A stretch of 64,000 nucleotides of DNA from Gordionus sp. m RMFG-2023 (lineage: Eukaryota > Nematomorpha > Gordioida > Chordodea > Parachordodidae): positions 26,203,366 through 26,267,365 of the forward strand of contig NC_088777.1 in NCBI RefSeq assembly GCF_954871325.1, in the 5' to 3' direction. This document shows, in pieces, positions 1 through 11,479 of this stretch. Position numbers and translations under genes: made by a program. Below the pieces are notes generated by a model. It did no database searches. It worked only from the letters and a program-made list of their open reading frames with translations, and was not told the DNA's origin. The first letter of the stretch is position 1. Every line of letters begins with the position of its first letter.

Positions 1-171
1 CGCATAAAAATTTATTGATTACCAAGCAGTACCCCATTACATCCTGCATTTTATAGATTTTTATGGTTCTCTAAAAAATAAATATTCACACCTCACCTTT
101 TCACAAAATACATATGCACGTATAGACCAAACAAAAATATAATAGAGCCAATATTAGCCCTGAAAATAATT

Positions 172-935
172 ATGCAAAGATGTTGCAAATACAAAATACC
201 CTCCTACTTCACATTCGTGGATTTCAGTAGGGCTTTTGACAATGTTAATCATGAAGCTCTATGGAAACGCTGCCAGAGTGTGGCACAGAACTCGCATCAT
301 TCACATTTTAAAAAATCACTATTCCAAACTGTTTGCATGTTTCAAAATCAATAATAAAATATTCCCACACTTCAGAATAAAAAAAGTTATAAAACAAGGT
401 GGTACTCTACCGCCACGGCATCTAGTAAATATAGGGTCAAACGAGACGATACGTTTAGAAAATAGAATAATATCATATGCAGATGACATCATATAGAAGA
501 AACAAAAAACTAACTCTACCTATTAGAAACCTTAAGTCATAGAGATGCCAAAGATACATTTCAACAAAACAATTATTCTCCCCTCCCTAAACATGCCGCT
601 TCAAATTTTTACAGTTGGAGCTAACGCAATAAATATGTAGACAAAATTAAGTACTAAGGGTCACTCTTGATAATAAATGTAGTTACAAAGAAGAACTGAA
701 AATTAGAATACAAAAAGCGAGAGGTACTTTTTACACATATATGAAATTATGGAAAACAAAGGAGATTTTGGTATTTACCAGACTACGTATCTTCAACTCG
801 ACAATAATCTTATATTACTCTATGGAGGCAACATATGTGAAATAAACAAAAACAAAAAATAGACGACTCCAATCCTTTATTAATAATTATGTTCACAATC
901 CAAAATCTCGCTCAATCAAATAACAAACAATTATT
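172..935 (+). pseudogene. LINE reverse transcriptase relic
   Basis: This is a fragment of a non-LTR retrotransposon reverse transcriptase. Around 215-255 the translation shows palm motif A (FVDFSRAFDNVNH). About 80 codons later, in a different frame, there is a motif B remnant (QGGTLPP, near 400) and motif C (ISYADDII, YADD at 476-487). Spacing between A and C is normal for the family. From about 690 to 905 a further frame gives the C-terminal thumb-like segment (RIQKARGTFYTYMKLW, then LFNSTII), typical of LINE proteins. The coding path changes frame at least twice and has stops, so it is dead. No 5' part, endonuclease or poly(A) tail is visible; the copy may be truncated or extend to the left of the window. 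The clade (RTE-, CR1- or Jockey-like) cannot be fixed by eye. Confidence 0.8.
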
Positions 936-2050
936 ATCAAATACATCTCTAGAAGTTTTTAAAAACTAAGACAAATTATTATAAAGATATGGAATTCAAA
1001 AGATGCTATACATTAAATTCTTAATTTTCATGGTATTTCAAATACAGAAAATCTTTCTAAAAGATTTGTAATTAACTAGCACTTACACAAAGATATCTTA
1101 GCCTTAAAATTAATAACCCCCCCCCCCCTCCACCTTTAAAATAATTAAATTATAATGAAGTTCTCGGGTATAGACTCTTTTTTTACCCCGCTCTTTTTTA
1201 AAGCCTATAGACCTTTAAGCAACATTTTGCACGTACAAGTATATGCTGCTTGCCTACAAACGTGTAGAGGCCTCTTCCTATTTTACTTTCTCACCCAAAT
1301 TAAATTAGTTCCAATTAGATGGAAATGAGGAATACCTAGCGTAGCTCTGTTGAACTTTCAAGGCCAGAGGGCAAAAGCGGTATATATCACGTATCGTGTA
1401 TTTTTTTATCAGTACAACTCTTCAAATCTTAACTATATTTTAAAAGTAAAACGTAAAATGTTAAACATTATATTTTCATTTATATATTTTTTAAAATCTC
1501 TTTATTCACAAAAATAGCATGATATATAAACTATATTAAAATAACATTTAAAAATATAAAATAACATAAAAAATAAATAAATTAAGTAAACAGGGGGGGG
1601 GGGGCAAAAAAGGGGTTCTCATTGAGATCCGAGGAAACTGAGATAGTTGCCTTGAAATACAGCGATTTGAGTTGATTGTAGCATTTTAAAAGAGGATCCA
1701 TGATCACCATTAATTTGAAATTTTTTTTTACCTAAAATTTAAAAAAAATGATGGCCTAGGGGTCTTAGAGGGACCCATTGATAGAAATAACTAATGGGAT
1801 AAAGTGAAAATTTGAAAAGTAGTGATACTTCTAATTTTTGATCTTTCAGCTATAATAATCGGATCAATATTTGGGTTAGAGGAAAATTAATGATATATTT
1901 ATATTTGATATAAAAGTATGAATATATTTTAATTATATTATATAACTGGTATTTGAATCATTTATTGATATTTAATTTAAATGATTGCTATAGATACCTT
2001 GAAAAACTTCCAACATCAAGAAATAGTTATTCAAGATACAGCTAACAACG
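936..2050. other. Gene-free AT-rich stretch with C and G runs
   Basis: No reading frame, RNA gene or terminal repeat could be supported. The only marked features are a C run near 1119-1129 and a G run near 1592-1604. They lie about 470 bases apart and are complementary, which could reflect the ends of an unrecognised element. Nothing else supports that. Confidence 0.5.
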
Positions 2051-2055
2051 CTAAT

Positions 2056-2572
2056 TGCTGTAGGCAGTCAGTTTTAGTATTGATATATTAGTTTTTTTGT
2101 TTAATCGGTTTTTGGTTTGTTATTTATTTTTATATAATTGTTTATTTTTAAATTAGTAATTGTAAAAAAAATAATAATAATAATTATTATTATAATGATA
2201 GAAAATATATATATCATTATAAAATAAACATTTATTCATTCTTTATATTATTATATTGAAAATTTTTTTCGTTTTTTGTAAAATTTAATATTTTTTGTTT
2301 TAAAAAGTTTGTAAAAATATTGCTTATATTGCCTTTTTAAAAAATAGAAATAAAGAAAAATTTAGTTTTTAGAATTTAGTATTTTGTGTAATAATTTTGT
2401 ATAAGAAGAAAATTAAAAAAATAACAGGTAAAAAAAAAAGGATTTGTAAAAAAAAAGGGAAACGAGAAAAAAAAACTTTGAACCAAAGTTGTAAAAAAAG
2501 AAAATAAAAACTCGGAACCGATCTTATTAAAACTACCGATCCCACATCTCCTTTGTAGCATTAAATTTGTCA
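2056..2572 (+). repeat. 5' LTR of the Gypsy-type fossil
   Basis: 517 bp, starting TG and ending CA, AT-rich with A and T runs. It aligns along its whole length with 12786-13300, apart from small indels and substitutions. It is preceded by the target duplication CTAAT. Confidence 0.93.
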
Positions 2573-2596
2573 GTTGGTGGCCAAGACACAGTTATC
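2573..2596 (+). promoter_or_regulatory. Probable primer-binding site region
   Basis: Immediately after the 5' LTR comes GTTGGTGGCCAAGACACAG. A TGG-beginning stretch 1-3 bases past an LTR is where LTR retrotransposons place the tRNA primer site. I cannot say which tRNA matches. Confidence 0.5.
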
Positions 2597-2806
2597 GTTA
2601 GTTTACCCGTGTGTGCGGACGTTTATAGGAAATTAGTTTACCCGTGTGTGCAGACGTTTATAGGAAATTAATTTACCCGTGTGTGCAAACGTTTATATGA
2701 AATTAGTTTACCCGTGTGTGCGGACGTTTATAAGAAATTAGTTTACCAGTGTGTGCGGACGTTTATAGGAAATTAGTTTACCCGTGTGCGGACGTTGTTT
2801 TTGAAA
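2597..2806 (+). repeat. 35-bp tandem repeat, six copies
   Basis: The unit contains GTTTACCCGTGTGTGCGGAC followed by GTTTATAGGAAATTA and is repeated six times with a few substitutions; the last copy is shortened. It sits in the leader of the LTR element between the primer site and the Gag region. Copies are contiguous, without spacers, so it is not a CRISPR array. Confidence 0.9.
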
Positions 2807-2859
2807 ATTTAGTTAGGTTGAGAAATAGGGTTATGGAATCGGAAGTTTTAATAAAAAAA

Positions 2860-3190
2860 GCGGTTATTACACGAGATTGCTATCCAATTGTTATCAACCT
2901 ATTACACGAAAGTGCTTCCCAAATTTTTGCATAGATAAACCTATTAGACAAATACACCCAAATTCTGATCATAATAACTTGTTACACGGAAGTGCTGCCT
3001 GAATTTTTGCATAGATAAACCTAATAGACGTAATACACCCAAATGCTGATCATAAACTTGTTACACAGAAGTGCTGCCCGAATTTTTGCATAGATACCTA
3101 TTAGACGAAATTCACCCAAATTTTGATCATAATAACTTATTACACGTAAGTGCTGCCCAAATTTTATTTAATTTAAAATTATTATCCAAA
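2860..3190 (+). repeat. ~85-bp degenerate tandem repeat
   Basis: About four diverged copies share the core phrases ACCTATTAGAC, CACCCAAATT, TGATCATAA, TTACACGGAAGTGCTGCC and AATTTTTGCATAGAT. Weaker echoes continue to about 3300. It directly follows the 35-bp repeat within the leader of the Gypsy-type fossil. Confidence 0.8.
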
Positions 3191-3652
3191 TTTGTGTTAT
3201 TTTAACTTATTATACCGAATTTCTGCCCAAATTTTGTTAGATATAAAACTATTACAAGAAATTTACACGAATTTTGTCAGATATTAACCTATAAAGTGTG
3301 CTTGTATATGGGCATAATTGGCTTGTTTACGCTACTTTTGACATTACAAATAACCAAGATTTTTATTTTGAAATTAATCATCAATTTTTTATAACGCCGG
3401 GATGAAAAGTTTAAAATTTGTTAAATACTGGCAAATACAGTATAATATTTTGGAGCGCTAGTTATAAATATGGATATGTAGTTTAGTTTGGGGTAGGAGA
3501 ATGAGGAGTTGCAGCGTTAAAATAAAAGGACAGACTTTGACGATTGAGGGGCATAATGGAGAAGAGGATATAATAGGTAAAGTAACCTGGTTATCGGTTC
3601 AAGAGGATCAAAGGGTGGACAGATATATATGCCGAAATGTATATGGTTCTGA

Positions 3653-5606
3653 CAGTGGCGTCGCTAGGAGGGTGGCGCACAGGGGCTCGAGCCCCCTGAA
3701 AAATTTGAATAGCTCCCTGAAGCAAAATTATTTTTTTTTAATGACTCCTTAATATCCCTTTGAACTAAAAATAAATTTTTTTAATTGCTCCCTGAAAAAT
3801 TTCTTTTATAATTTTATTGAGTAATATCTAGATTTAATTTTATTATTTAAAAATTAATTTTTATTAAATGAATACTATTTTAATTTAGATTAATACATAT
3901 AAATCATATTTTCACTATGTCAGTTTGCGATCAAATTCTATGTTAAAAATATATCAATATCACTCATTAAATATTAATTTAGCATTAACAGTTAAATCTT
4001 AATGGACTTTTATTATTTAAATTATTATATAACCCTAATTAAATTAATATAATCATTTATTAATTGAAAATTACAAATTTAATTGTAATTAGCCGAGTTT
4101 AACATCACTAATCAACATTATTGATTTTTAAATTTTATTAGCATGTTTCTTTCTAAAATTATTTTCAAGGTCCAAATCCAAATAAGTATAAGAGATTTAT
4201 TTATAAAAAGTAAGTAGACATATAGTTTATAATCCTCTATTATATATAATTATTTATAAAATATTAGGTAAAATATTAGGTAAAATGCCACTTTTGCAGA
4301 CATATTTGACAGTTATATAAAATATATTACAGTTAATATTTTATTAAATTTTACTAATCAATGCTTTTGATAATAAATATAAGTATCAATTTGCATTCAA
4401 CTATTTAACACCATCTATTTATTAAAAATATTATTATAATTAAACATCTTATTATTCATCCCACAATGGATGTAATAAATCAGATCTTTTCTTCTCTTAT
4501 TTTTTTTACCTGTTTTTAGGAAAGCTATTTTTTTCTTCTTTGAAAAACAGTTTTGAGTTAAACGAATATATTTTATATATTATTACAAACTACTATTATT
4601 TTAAGATATAATATACCAACTAAGTGCGACAATAATATATAAAATTTTAATTGCTTTCATGATATCACTCTGGTTCTCATTTTATAGTTACAAAATGTCT
4701 CATTTCTAATATGTCATCCTTGCCGGGTAAATAACTCAATGCTTCAATATATTTGCATAATTTCTTCTAAAGATTTTTAGTGTTTTTGTTTCATCAATTC
4801 TAACATAATAAATTCTGATACGGGTTACCATCGTGAGTATCATGGCCATGACTGTAAATTAACCAGCAACTATTATTTGTGTGGCTATGTAATTTAAGAT
4901 TATTACTACAGCTGCTGAGAGCATATGATTGCATATTTTAGATATGCAATAATGGTCAGCTGTGTAGTCGTTAATATATCATATGGAAGATAATCTTTTA
5001 GAAATTTAATATCTCACAAAAATTTTCTCGATTACTTATCTAAGAGGAAGCTCTAACTACCATATAGTTTTAGGATTTGGATTGGTCGTTTATATTCTCT
5101 TCTTCAAGAATTGTTAATTTGGTAAGGCCTATAAATTTTTTCTTATTAGTCCATTCTATAAAACATTGTTAAAATGGTAACAAAGAGTTATATTAGTTTC
5201 ATGACCTTTTGTCAATGTAAGTTGATAAGAATTATATAGCCTTATGTGGTTTTTAAAACCATTATCAATTGAGGCATATGTATGAATTAATTAACCTTTT
5301 TTATCACTTGTAATTCTTTAGACGAAATTTTTTTTATATCAACCATCGAAAATATTTTATATTGTAATAAATAGATTTTGTATTAAAAAATATTATTTTT
5401 AGATATGTCTTGTATTGTTTTAAGTATTTATATGTTAGTTTATTTTGTATGCAAAATATAATAAATGCCAAAATATGAAATTCAGAATAATTGTTTAGAG
5501 TTAGCCAATTTTAAAAAAGTATAATATATTAATATAAAACCCGGCCCAAATTGGGAGTATGGTGGGCTTCGCCCCCTATAGAATTTTAAGGCTAGTTACG
5601 CCCCTA
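3653..5606 (+). mobile_element. Non-autonomous hAT element A
   Basis: The element is flanked by an exact 8-bp duplication, GGTTCTGA (3645-3652 and 5607-5614), the size made by hAT transposases. The left end reads CAGTGGCGTCGCTAGG. The right end reads, in reverse complement, TAGGGGCGTAACTAGCC, an imperfect inverted repeat whose outermost base has changed. The 1954-bp interior has no supported coding sequence. It shares long stretches with element B (60071-61830) in opposite orientation, for example around 4215-4260 against 61235-61290 and around 4690-4780 against 60745-60830. It interrupts the Gag region of the Gypsy-type fossil, so it is younger than that element. Confidence 0.92.
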
Positions 5607-5614
5607 GGTTCTGA

Positions 5615-6100
5615 TAAACAAAATTTCGATAATAGTCAAGTTTTAAAACCGTATAGGGACCCCAGAGAAAATTCTAGGGGAAGGAGATTGGAGATAAGAC
5701 AAAGTTTTGAGCCTCGAGGGAGAAGAGTGATGAGTTGTTATAATTGGGGTAAACCAGGTCATATGCTCAGGGATTGCCGTGAGGCATAATGCTTTAGTTG
5801 TGGGAAGCTTGGACATATTGCCCCTTATTGTACAGGTAAACAAGAGAGATTTAGATGTGCGGGTTGCGGTCGATATGGGTATAATAAGGAGGAGTGTAAT
5901 ACTAGCAATTACAACAACAGAAGCGGTTTTCCACAGAGAGGGATGGATCCGAATGTTTCAAATGTGAGGACGATTGAGCGGGAGAAAATGGAAGGAGTTC
6001 TTGCAGTTAATGTTAAAGAAGCGGGGGAGAAAAATATAGAATGTTTTCAATGCCAAAAGGGTGGGAATGTAGCTAGGCATTGTGAGAATTTGTGACTATA
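5615..6100 (+). pseudogene. Gag-like zinc-knuckle region of the Gypsy fossil
   Basis: Several short cysteine/histidine knuckles of the CX2CX4HX4C kind are seen here: near 5740-5785 (beginning CYNWGKPGHM), 5789-5835 (CFSCGKLGHIAPYC), 5855-5900 and 6040-6095. Zinc knuckles of this type bind RNA in the nucleocapsid part of Gag. The preceding part of Gag lies before the hAT insertion, at about 3501-3644. The region is part of a broken fossil. Confidence 0.8.
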
Positions 6101-6189
6101 TGATGGCGAAAAATTTGCAAGTAGGATCGGCGCGGCGGTTGAAAGGGACAAAGGAGGAACTTTATCAAAGAAAATCAAATAAAGAGGGA

Positions 6190-6600
6190 GGTGTAAATAT
6201 GCTACAAGAAGGGCTAGTACATGATCCTTATCCGAGAGTGATGATAAATTTAGGTGGAAGAATGGTTCCCATGTTGTTTGATAGGAGCAGCCATTTCGGT
6301 AATTGTATATAATGGATATCAGAGTATTTGGCCCGGTGAAATAATAGAGAATGAGGGGTTAAGAATAAGAGTTCGATGGGACTCTGTTGGCGGCAATGAG
6401 GAGAGTGGAAATAGTAGCAACATTGGAGGAAAGGGTTGAAATATTAGATTTATGGTTTATCAATCGGAATATAGAAGCGGTGTTGGGATGGGATTGGATA
6501 ACTAGGATTAATCCATGGTATAGTTTTTTGGGGGTATATTCATGGTGGGTTATATTCGTACCAATAACGAGTGTGAGGAATATGCCGTTATGACCTTGAG
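6190..6600 (+). pseudogene. Protease-like region of the Gypsy fossil
   Basis: Around 6236-6320 translations resemble the start of a retropepsin-type aspartic protease (INLGGRMVPMLFD, with an AISVI-like strand nearby). About 70 codons later GWDWI (near 6490) resembles the LG-x-DW motif that closes the protease domain. The position between zinc knuckles and reverse transcriptase fits. The region is part of a broken fossil. Confidence 0.6.
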
Positions 6601-6649
6601 AGAGAATGTGTCGCCGGGAATCGAGATCATGTGTAACGAGGGAACCAGA

Positions 6650-6990
6650 AGAAATAATTCTTGGAGCGAAACGAGGAGCGCAACAAGGAGCGAAACAAAT
6701 TAAAATAATTCAAGGAGCGATAATTTAAGGAGCGAAATAAGGAGAAACAATTCTAGGAGCGAAACAAATCAAATTCAAGGAGCGATAATTTAAGGAGCGA
6801 AATAAGGAGAAACAATTCTAGGAGCGAAACAAGGAGCGATAATTTAAGGAGCGAAACAAGGGAAGATAATTCGAGAAGTGAAACCAGGGAAGATAATTCG
6901 AGAAACCAGGGAAGATAATTCGAGAAACAAAACGGGGAGAAGCAATTATAGGAACAAAGTAGGGGAAAGGAATTCTAGGAGAGAAATAAA
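6650..6990 (+). repeat. Purine-rich short tandem repeat (GGAGCGAAA type)
   Basis: Some twenty imperfect copies of AGGAGCGAAACA and of the longer AAGGAGCGATAATTT, AGAAACAATTCT and GAAGATAATTCGAGAAAC units lie between the protease-like and reverse-transcriptase regions. One strand is almost all purine. In translation this would give a charged, low-complexity linker. Confidence 0.85.
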
Positions 6991-7269
6991 GGAGAATAAA
7001 GTTAAAGAGAAAATAGATAAAAATTACCCGGGACACGATGGACCTGTTAAGGAGGATCGTGATATTAAGCGAAAGGTGGAGGAAAGAGGTGGAAAAGGGG
7101 AGGTAGGACTGCAGCAAGAAAAACAAAAAGTGATGAATGCAAAGACGTCAGAAAATTGGGAAGTAATGAAGGACAGGACACTGCCCAGTGAAGAAGATTG
7201 ATAACTAAGGAGGAAGAGGGAAGAAAATTGGCTATGACCCAAATGCAAAAAGGAGTTCGGATAGTACAA

Positions 7270-8133
7270 AGTTATCAGGAAATTTTCAACGAAGATGTAG
7301 GATGCCTCAGAGATTATGAAGTAGACATTAAGTTAAAAGATGGTTGTGTTCCAAAATTCTGTGCGTTAACCGTTTGAATGGGGAAATGAAGTGGAACTGG
7401 AATTGGATCAATGGGTACAAAGAGGAATTGTTTGTCCTGTGGAGTATAGTGAGTGGGCAACTCCACTTGTGCATGTGAAGAAAGCCAATGGAAAACTTCG
7501 TTTATGCGCAGATTTTCGAGTCACGTTAAATCCATGGGTTGTGGAGGTCAAATATCCGTTGCCAAGAATTGAAGAAATATTAGCCAATCAAGCGTTTATT
7601 TTCCAAAAGTAGATTTCTCTAATGCATATCTGCAATTACGTGTAAAACCGGAGGTAAAGAAATTATTAACTATTACTACGCCTATGGGATTGTTCGCATT
7701 CTATAGATTACTATTCGGACTTAGTGTCTCAGCTCCTATTTTTCAGCGTAAAAGGGCTGCTGTTTTCCAGGGAATGGAGGGAGTTTTCTACCATATAGAT
7801 GATGTATTGGTGACGGGAAGAACTCCCGAACAACATAAACGGAGATTAGAAGAAGTGTTTCGAAGAACCAAGTAGAAAGGATTGAGAGCCAGCGCGGAGA
7901 AAAGTGTGTTGGGGGTTACCGAAGTGACATATTTGGGGCATAAGATTACGGGAAAGGAGGTGCGGCCTTTGGGCAGAAATATGACGGGAATTAATAACAT
8001 GGTAAGACCTAAAAATAAAGCAGAGGTACAGGACTTTTTGTGGATGGTAAATTATTATCATCGGTTCGTGGAAGGCTTTGCTCAAATAGCAGCGCCCTTA
8101 TATTATCAATTGTTAAAAAAAGGGGGAAAATTT
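7270..8133 (+). pseudogene. Reverse transcriptase region of the Gypsy fossil
   Basis: Translations of 7391-7612 show the N-terminal RT hallmark of Ty3/Gypsy elements (VEYSEWATPLVHVKKANGK, then LRLCADFRVTLNP). From 7600 to 7880 come the fingers/palm segments (VDFSNAYLQL, TPMGLFAFYRLLFG) and the catalytic-loop region YHIDDVLVTG near 7790. From 7885 to 8085 the connection toward RNase H is seen (VTYLGHKITG, MVNYYHRFV). The domain is followed at 8139 by a nested LTR element; the RNase H region resumes at 10745. It is a broken fossil. Confidence 0.93.
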
Positions 8134-8179
8134 GATTGTGTTACAATTCCTTATTACAATTCCTTATTTGAATTGTAAT

Positions 8180-8350
8180 TGTTGCATAATATATTATTAA
8201 AAAAGATTCACTTAATATTATATTGTATTTTTATATACGAAGCCTTGAGCCACATTTGATTGACCACAAATTGATTTACGATAGATATATATATATTGAA
8301 ATTTTGTGAAAACGATTTTAATTGTATCACTTGTTTTTCTTATATTCGAT
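8180..8350 (+). repeat. LTR-like direct repeat, copy 1
   Basis: 171 bp matching 9921-10089 at roughly nine bases in ten, starting TGTTGCATAATATATT and ending TTCTTATATTCGAT. It appears shortened relative to the second copy, which continues toward 10739. Confidence 0.85.
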
Positions 8351-9011
8351 GGAGATTGTTGTCAAATGTCAATCATTGGAGTTTAATAATAAAAAGTCCT
8401 TCATTGAAAAAGATACATGGAGAAAAGATGACAGATATGGTGCACAATGCTATACGACATGGAATAAAAACAAGCATAATGGTAGGACCTACAAAAACAA
8501 CAACTACAACGATAACAACAACAACAACAACAATTTCAAAAAACAAGAAATTATACAAACGCCATATAATTTGAGGCCAAGGAATAAGATAAATTTTATT
8601 AATGATTTTATGATTAATATGCAACTTAATAATTTTAATTTTTCTTTTTTGATAGATACGGGTTCTCCAGTGACATCCTTGCCCATTAAAGATTTTAAAA
8701 AATTGGAGAATTTTGAAGAAATTGAGTTAAAAATTTGTTTTATAAAATTATTCTCTTATGAGGGTTCTCCTATCACAGTCGTTGGTCAGGTCTCGAATAT
8801 TAAGGTTAAATATTTGAATACAATTAAATATTTAAATTTTTATGTATTGGATGGGGAGGGACCACCTCTATGTGGTCAAGACTGGATTAAAGAATTTGAC
8901 ATAATCAAATTCAACGTTGATGTAAACACTATTATAAATAATGAGATAGGAGATAGAGTGAATTTTTTAACTTTTAATAATCCGTTATCGCTTCGATTAG
9001 GAATCGGTTGA
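8322..9011 (+). pseudogene. Aspartic-protease region of the nested LTR element
   Basis: A 229-codon open frame runs from just inside the left repeat. Residues 1-90 are rich in lysine and asparagine, with a run of asparagines near residues 66-74 and the phrase YNLRPRNK near residue 83. Residues about 105-215 form a retropepsin-like domain with the catalytic-loop phrase FLIDTGSPVTSL, a flap-like stretch (FSYEGSPITVVGQV) and the closing CGQDWI. Pepsin-fold proteases of retroelements cut the Gag-Pol polyprotein. There is no reverse transcriptase downstream, so this is the remains of a deleted element and not a host gene. Confidence 0.8.
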
Positions 9012-9350
9012 TAAAAAAAAATAAATAATAAAACATTTTTTTTTAATGACAATGACTTTGATTTACGACCTCAATTTTAAAAGAATTAAATTTTGAGAAT
9101 TAACTTTACACAACTCCGTTTTTGTTAAAGTGAACTTCAATCAATTATGACGTGGGGGTATAGTCACTGAGAGTCAGTAATGTCATTGGAAATTCAGATT
9201 TTCTAAGATCAAAATTGTTAATTTAGATCATAATGTTTCTTTAATTAGAATTGTTTTCTATGATAATACGCTTTTCTTATATTTTTTTTTATCACCATCC
9301 CCAAATTTTATCATATATTTTCATGATTGTTTTTTTTTTGATTAAATAAT

Positions 9351-9665
9351 TTTCTTCATTATATTAATTTTATTCCAAATTTTTTTATTGTTTATTGGCC
9401 ACCTATAGTGTTAATTGTACCTATGGATAGTGTAATCTATACCTTTGTTAAGGGTAATTACATAAAAAATATATCATGTACAACTAAGGTGCCATTTCCC
9501 CATTAGCCATTTTCCTCATTATATGAATTTTATTCCAAATATATTTATTGTTTATTGGACACCTATAGTGTTAATTGTACCTATCGATAGTGTAATCTAT
9601 ACCTTTTATAAGGGTAATTACATAAAAAACTATCATGTACAACTATGGTGCCGATTCCCATTTAT
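9351..9665 (+). repeat. 160-bp tandem duplication
   Basis: Two head-to-tail copies (9351-9510 and 9511-9665) share TTCATTATAT, GTTTATTGG, CACCTATAGTGTTAATTGTA, ATAGTGTAATCTATACCTTT and GGGTAATTACATAAAAAA. They lie inside the nested LTR element, between its protease region and its right repeat. Confidence 0.9.
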
Positions 9666-9920
9666 TCATATATTTTCAAATCAAAATAATACATAATCCG
9701 TTCCCTCATTATTAATCTATGTTTTCCCATTTGACTAACCATATTTTTTTGTTAAGGTCAAAGTTTGTTATAGCTCCTTTTGCATTATTGTTATTATTTT
9801 CTTCTTATAAGTAAATCTAAATTACCTCCCGCATGCCAAGCGAGCCCCTATTCCCTATATTATAAATTTTAGTTTATATATATATTTTTTTTGTTGTTTG
9901 TTTTTTTTGGAGGAGGTGCA

Positions 9921-10739
9921 TGTTGCATAATATATTATTAAAAAAGATTCACTTAATATTATATTGTATTTTTATATGTGAAGCCTTTAGCCACAATTGA
10001 TTGACCATAAATTGATTTACGATAGATATATATATTGAGATTTTGTGAAAACGAATTTAATGGTATCACTTGTTTTTCTTATATTCGATTTTATTTTTAT
10101 ATAATAAATTATTCTGGATTAATACTTTCAAATAAAGACGATATATTTAAATTACTCTAAATTGAACACTTTTCTCCCTTGTTCAATAGTAATCTATTGT
10201 CGAAGGCTTGAGGGAGAGACTTTAATAAACTTAATGGAACCTGGTATTAATAAAAAAGAATATATTTAAAAAAAAATAATTTTGTTAGTAAATCTTACAA
10301 CTTCTGTTTTTCACTAAACCAAATTTTATATCTTGAATTTTGCACTGCAACACTAAGTTTCTTTTAAAATTATAAATCCAGCCTATTGACTTTTACTTAA
10401 AATTTTTTTCATTTAAATACATTTTTTTAAATATGCAAAAAAAATTACAAGTATATATTTTACCTTTTTAAAAAATTAATTATTTGCTAATACATTTTGA
10501 CATCATATCATATCAGTAAATATTCAAATAAAGTAACCCATGATCGGAAAAAAAAAGAAAAGTATATTAAAAATTCATAAAAAATAATTAAAAATACAAG
10601 TCTATTCAAGTTCATAAAAAAATAAATTCCTAGACTGCATATTCAAATTAATACTTAACAATCGTCGATCACATATTCACAAACTAACAAATTATATAAA
10701 AATATAATTTATATTCAAATTATTTACGCGAATATAACA
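9921..10739 (+). repeat. 3' LTR of the nested element
   Basis: It begins TGTTGCATAATATATT directly after a purine tract (9908-9920) and ends ...ATATAACA at the GATTG duplication. The first 169 bases match 8180-8350; the remainder has no partner because the left copy is shortened. Confidence 0.7.
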
Positions 10740-10744
10740 GATTG

Positions 10745-11310
10745 GACAATGAGCAAGAAGAGTCCTTCAAAGAATTAAAAGGTAGAATAGGGGAAAAACT
10801 GGTGATGGTATGTTTTAATAATAAATTGGAAGTCATATTAGCGGTGGATGCCTCTAATAAAGATCTAGGAGGAGCGTTGTTGCATTGTATTGATGAAGTT
10901 GGGAGGCCTGTTTTATTTTTCTCGTGAATATTTAGAGCAGCGGAGACCAGGTATTCAGTGATTGAGCAAGAAGCATTGGCCGTTATTTTCGGACTATGTG
11001 TCGTGAATATTTAATTGGACGCAGATTTGTTATTTACACGGACCATAAGCCGCCTGTACATCTTATCAAAAAGGACAATAAGGAATTAATGCTATTACCC
11101 CAATTACAAAGATGGAAACTGCTAGTGGGTAGTTTTGACGTCCAAGTAAAATATCGCAGAGGGATAGAAAATTATTTACCGGCCTTTTTATCCAGGTGCG
11201 GAGCGGGGGAGGATTTCGGGGAGAAAGAGCAAGAGGAACTGGAAGAAGAAAAGGAGCAAGGACTGATTAGAACTATGGTTGGAATATCTAGAGGCGGGCC
11301 CGTGACATAG
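10745..11310 (+). pseudogene. RNase H region of the Gypsy fossil
   Basis: Translations give the tether and RNase H segments typical of Ty3/Gypsy: EESFKELK (near 10760), LAVDASNKDLGGALLH (near 10833-10880) and YTDHKPPVHLIKK (near 11032-11070), then LQRWKLLVGSFDVQVKY. RNase H removes the RNA strand during reverse transcription. The stretch continues the reverse-transcriptase region that is cut off by the nested element at 8139. It is part of a broken fossil. Confidence 0.9.
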
Positions 11311-11479
11311 GAGGAAATTAAAAGAGTGACTTTGAAAGATCGGGAACTGAGACAGATCAAGCTTGCCTTAAGGGACGGAAAACGTGGCAAGATGGAGACA
11401 AGACCTATAAATATATACAAAAGGAATTGGCAATAATAGATGAATGTTTGGTGCTAGGAAATAGGAAGTGTTATACCGT

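Larger units (their letters stand above)
8139..10739 (+). mobile_element. Second fossil LTR element nested in the first
   Basis: The insertion begins TGTTACAATTCC and ends AATATAACA, so TG...CA, and is flanked by the 5-bp duplication GATTG (8134-8138 and 10740-10744). Inside are two direct-repeat copies of an LTR-like segment starting TGTTGCATAATATATT (8180-8350 and 9921-10089). The second copy is preceded by a purine-rich tract GGAGGAGGTGCA suitable as a polypurine tract. The only recognisable coding part is an aspartic-protease region (8322-9011), so most of pol is missing. It is younger than the Gypsy-type host element. The family is probably Ty3/Gypsy-like, judged only from the protease. 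Confidence 0.85.

Noticed and set aside
2597-2806. 35-bp repeats resembling CRISPR repeats in size
   Set aside because: Head-to-tail with no spacers, inside an LTR-element leader.
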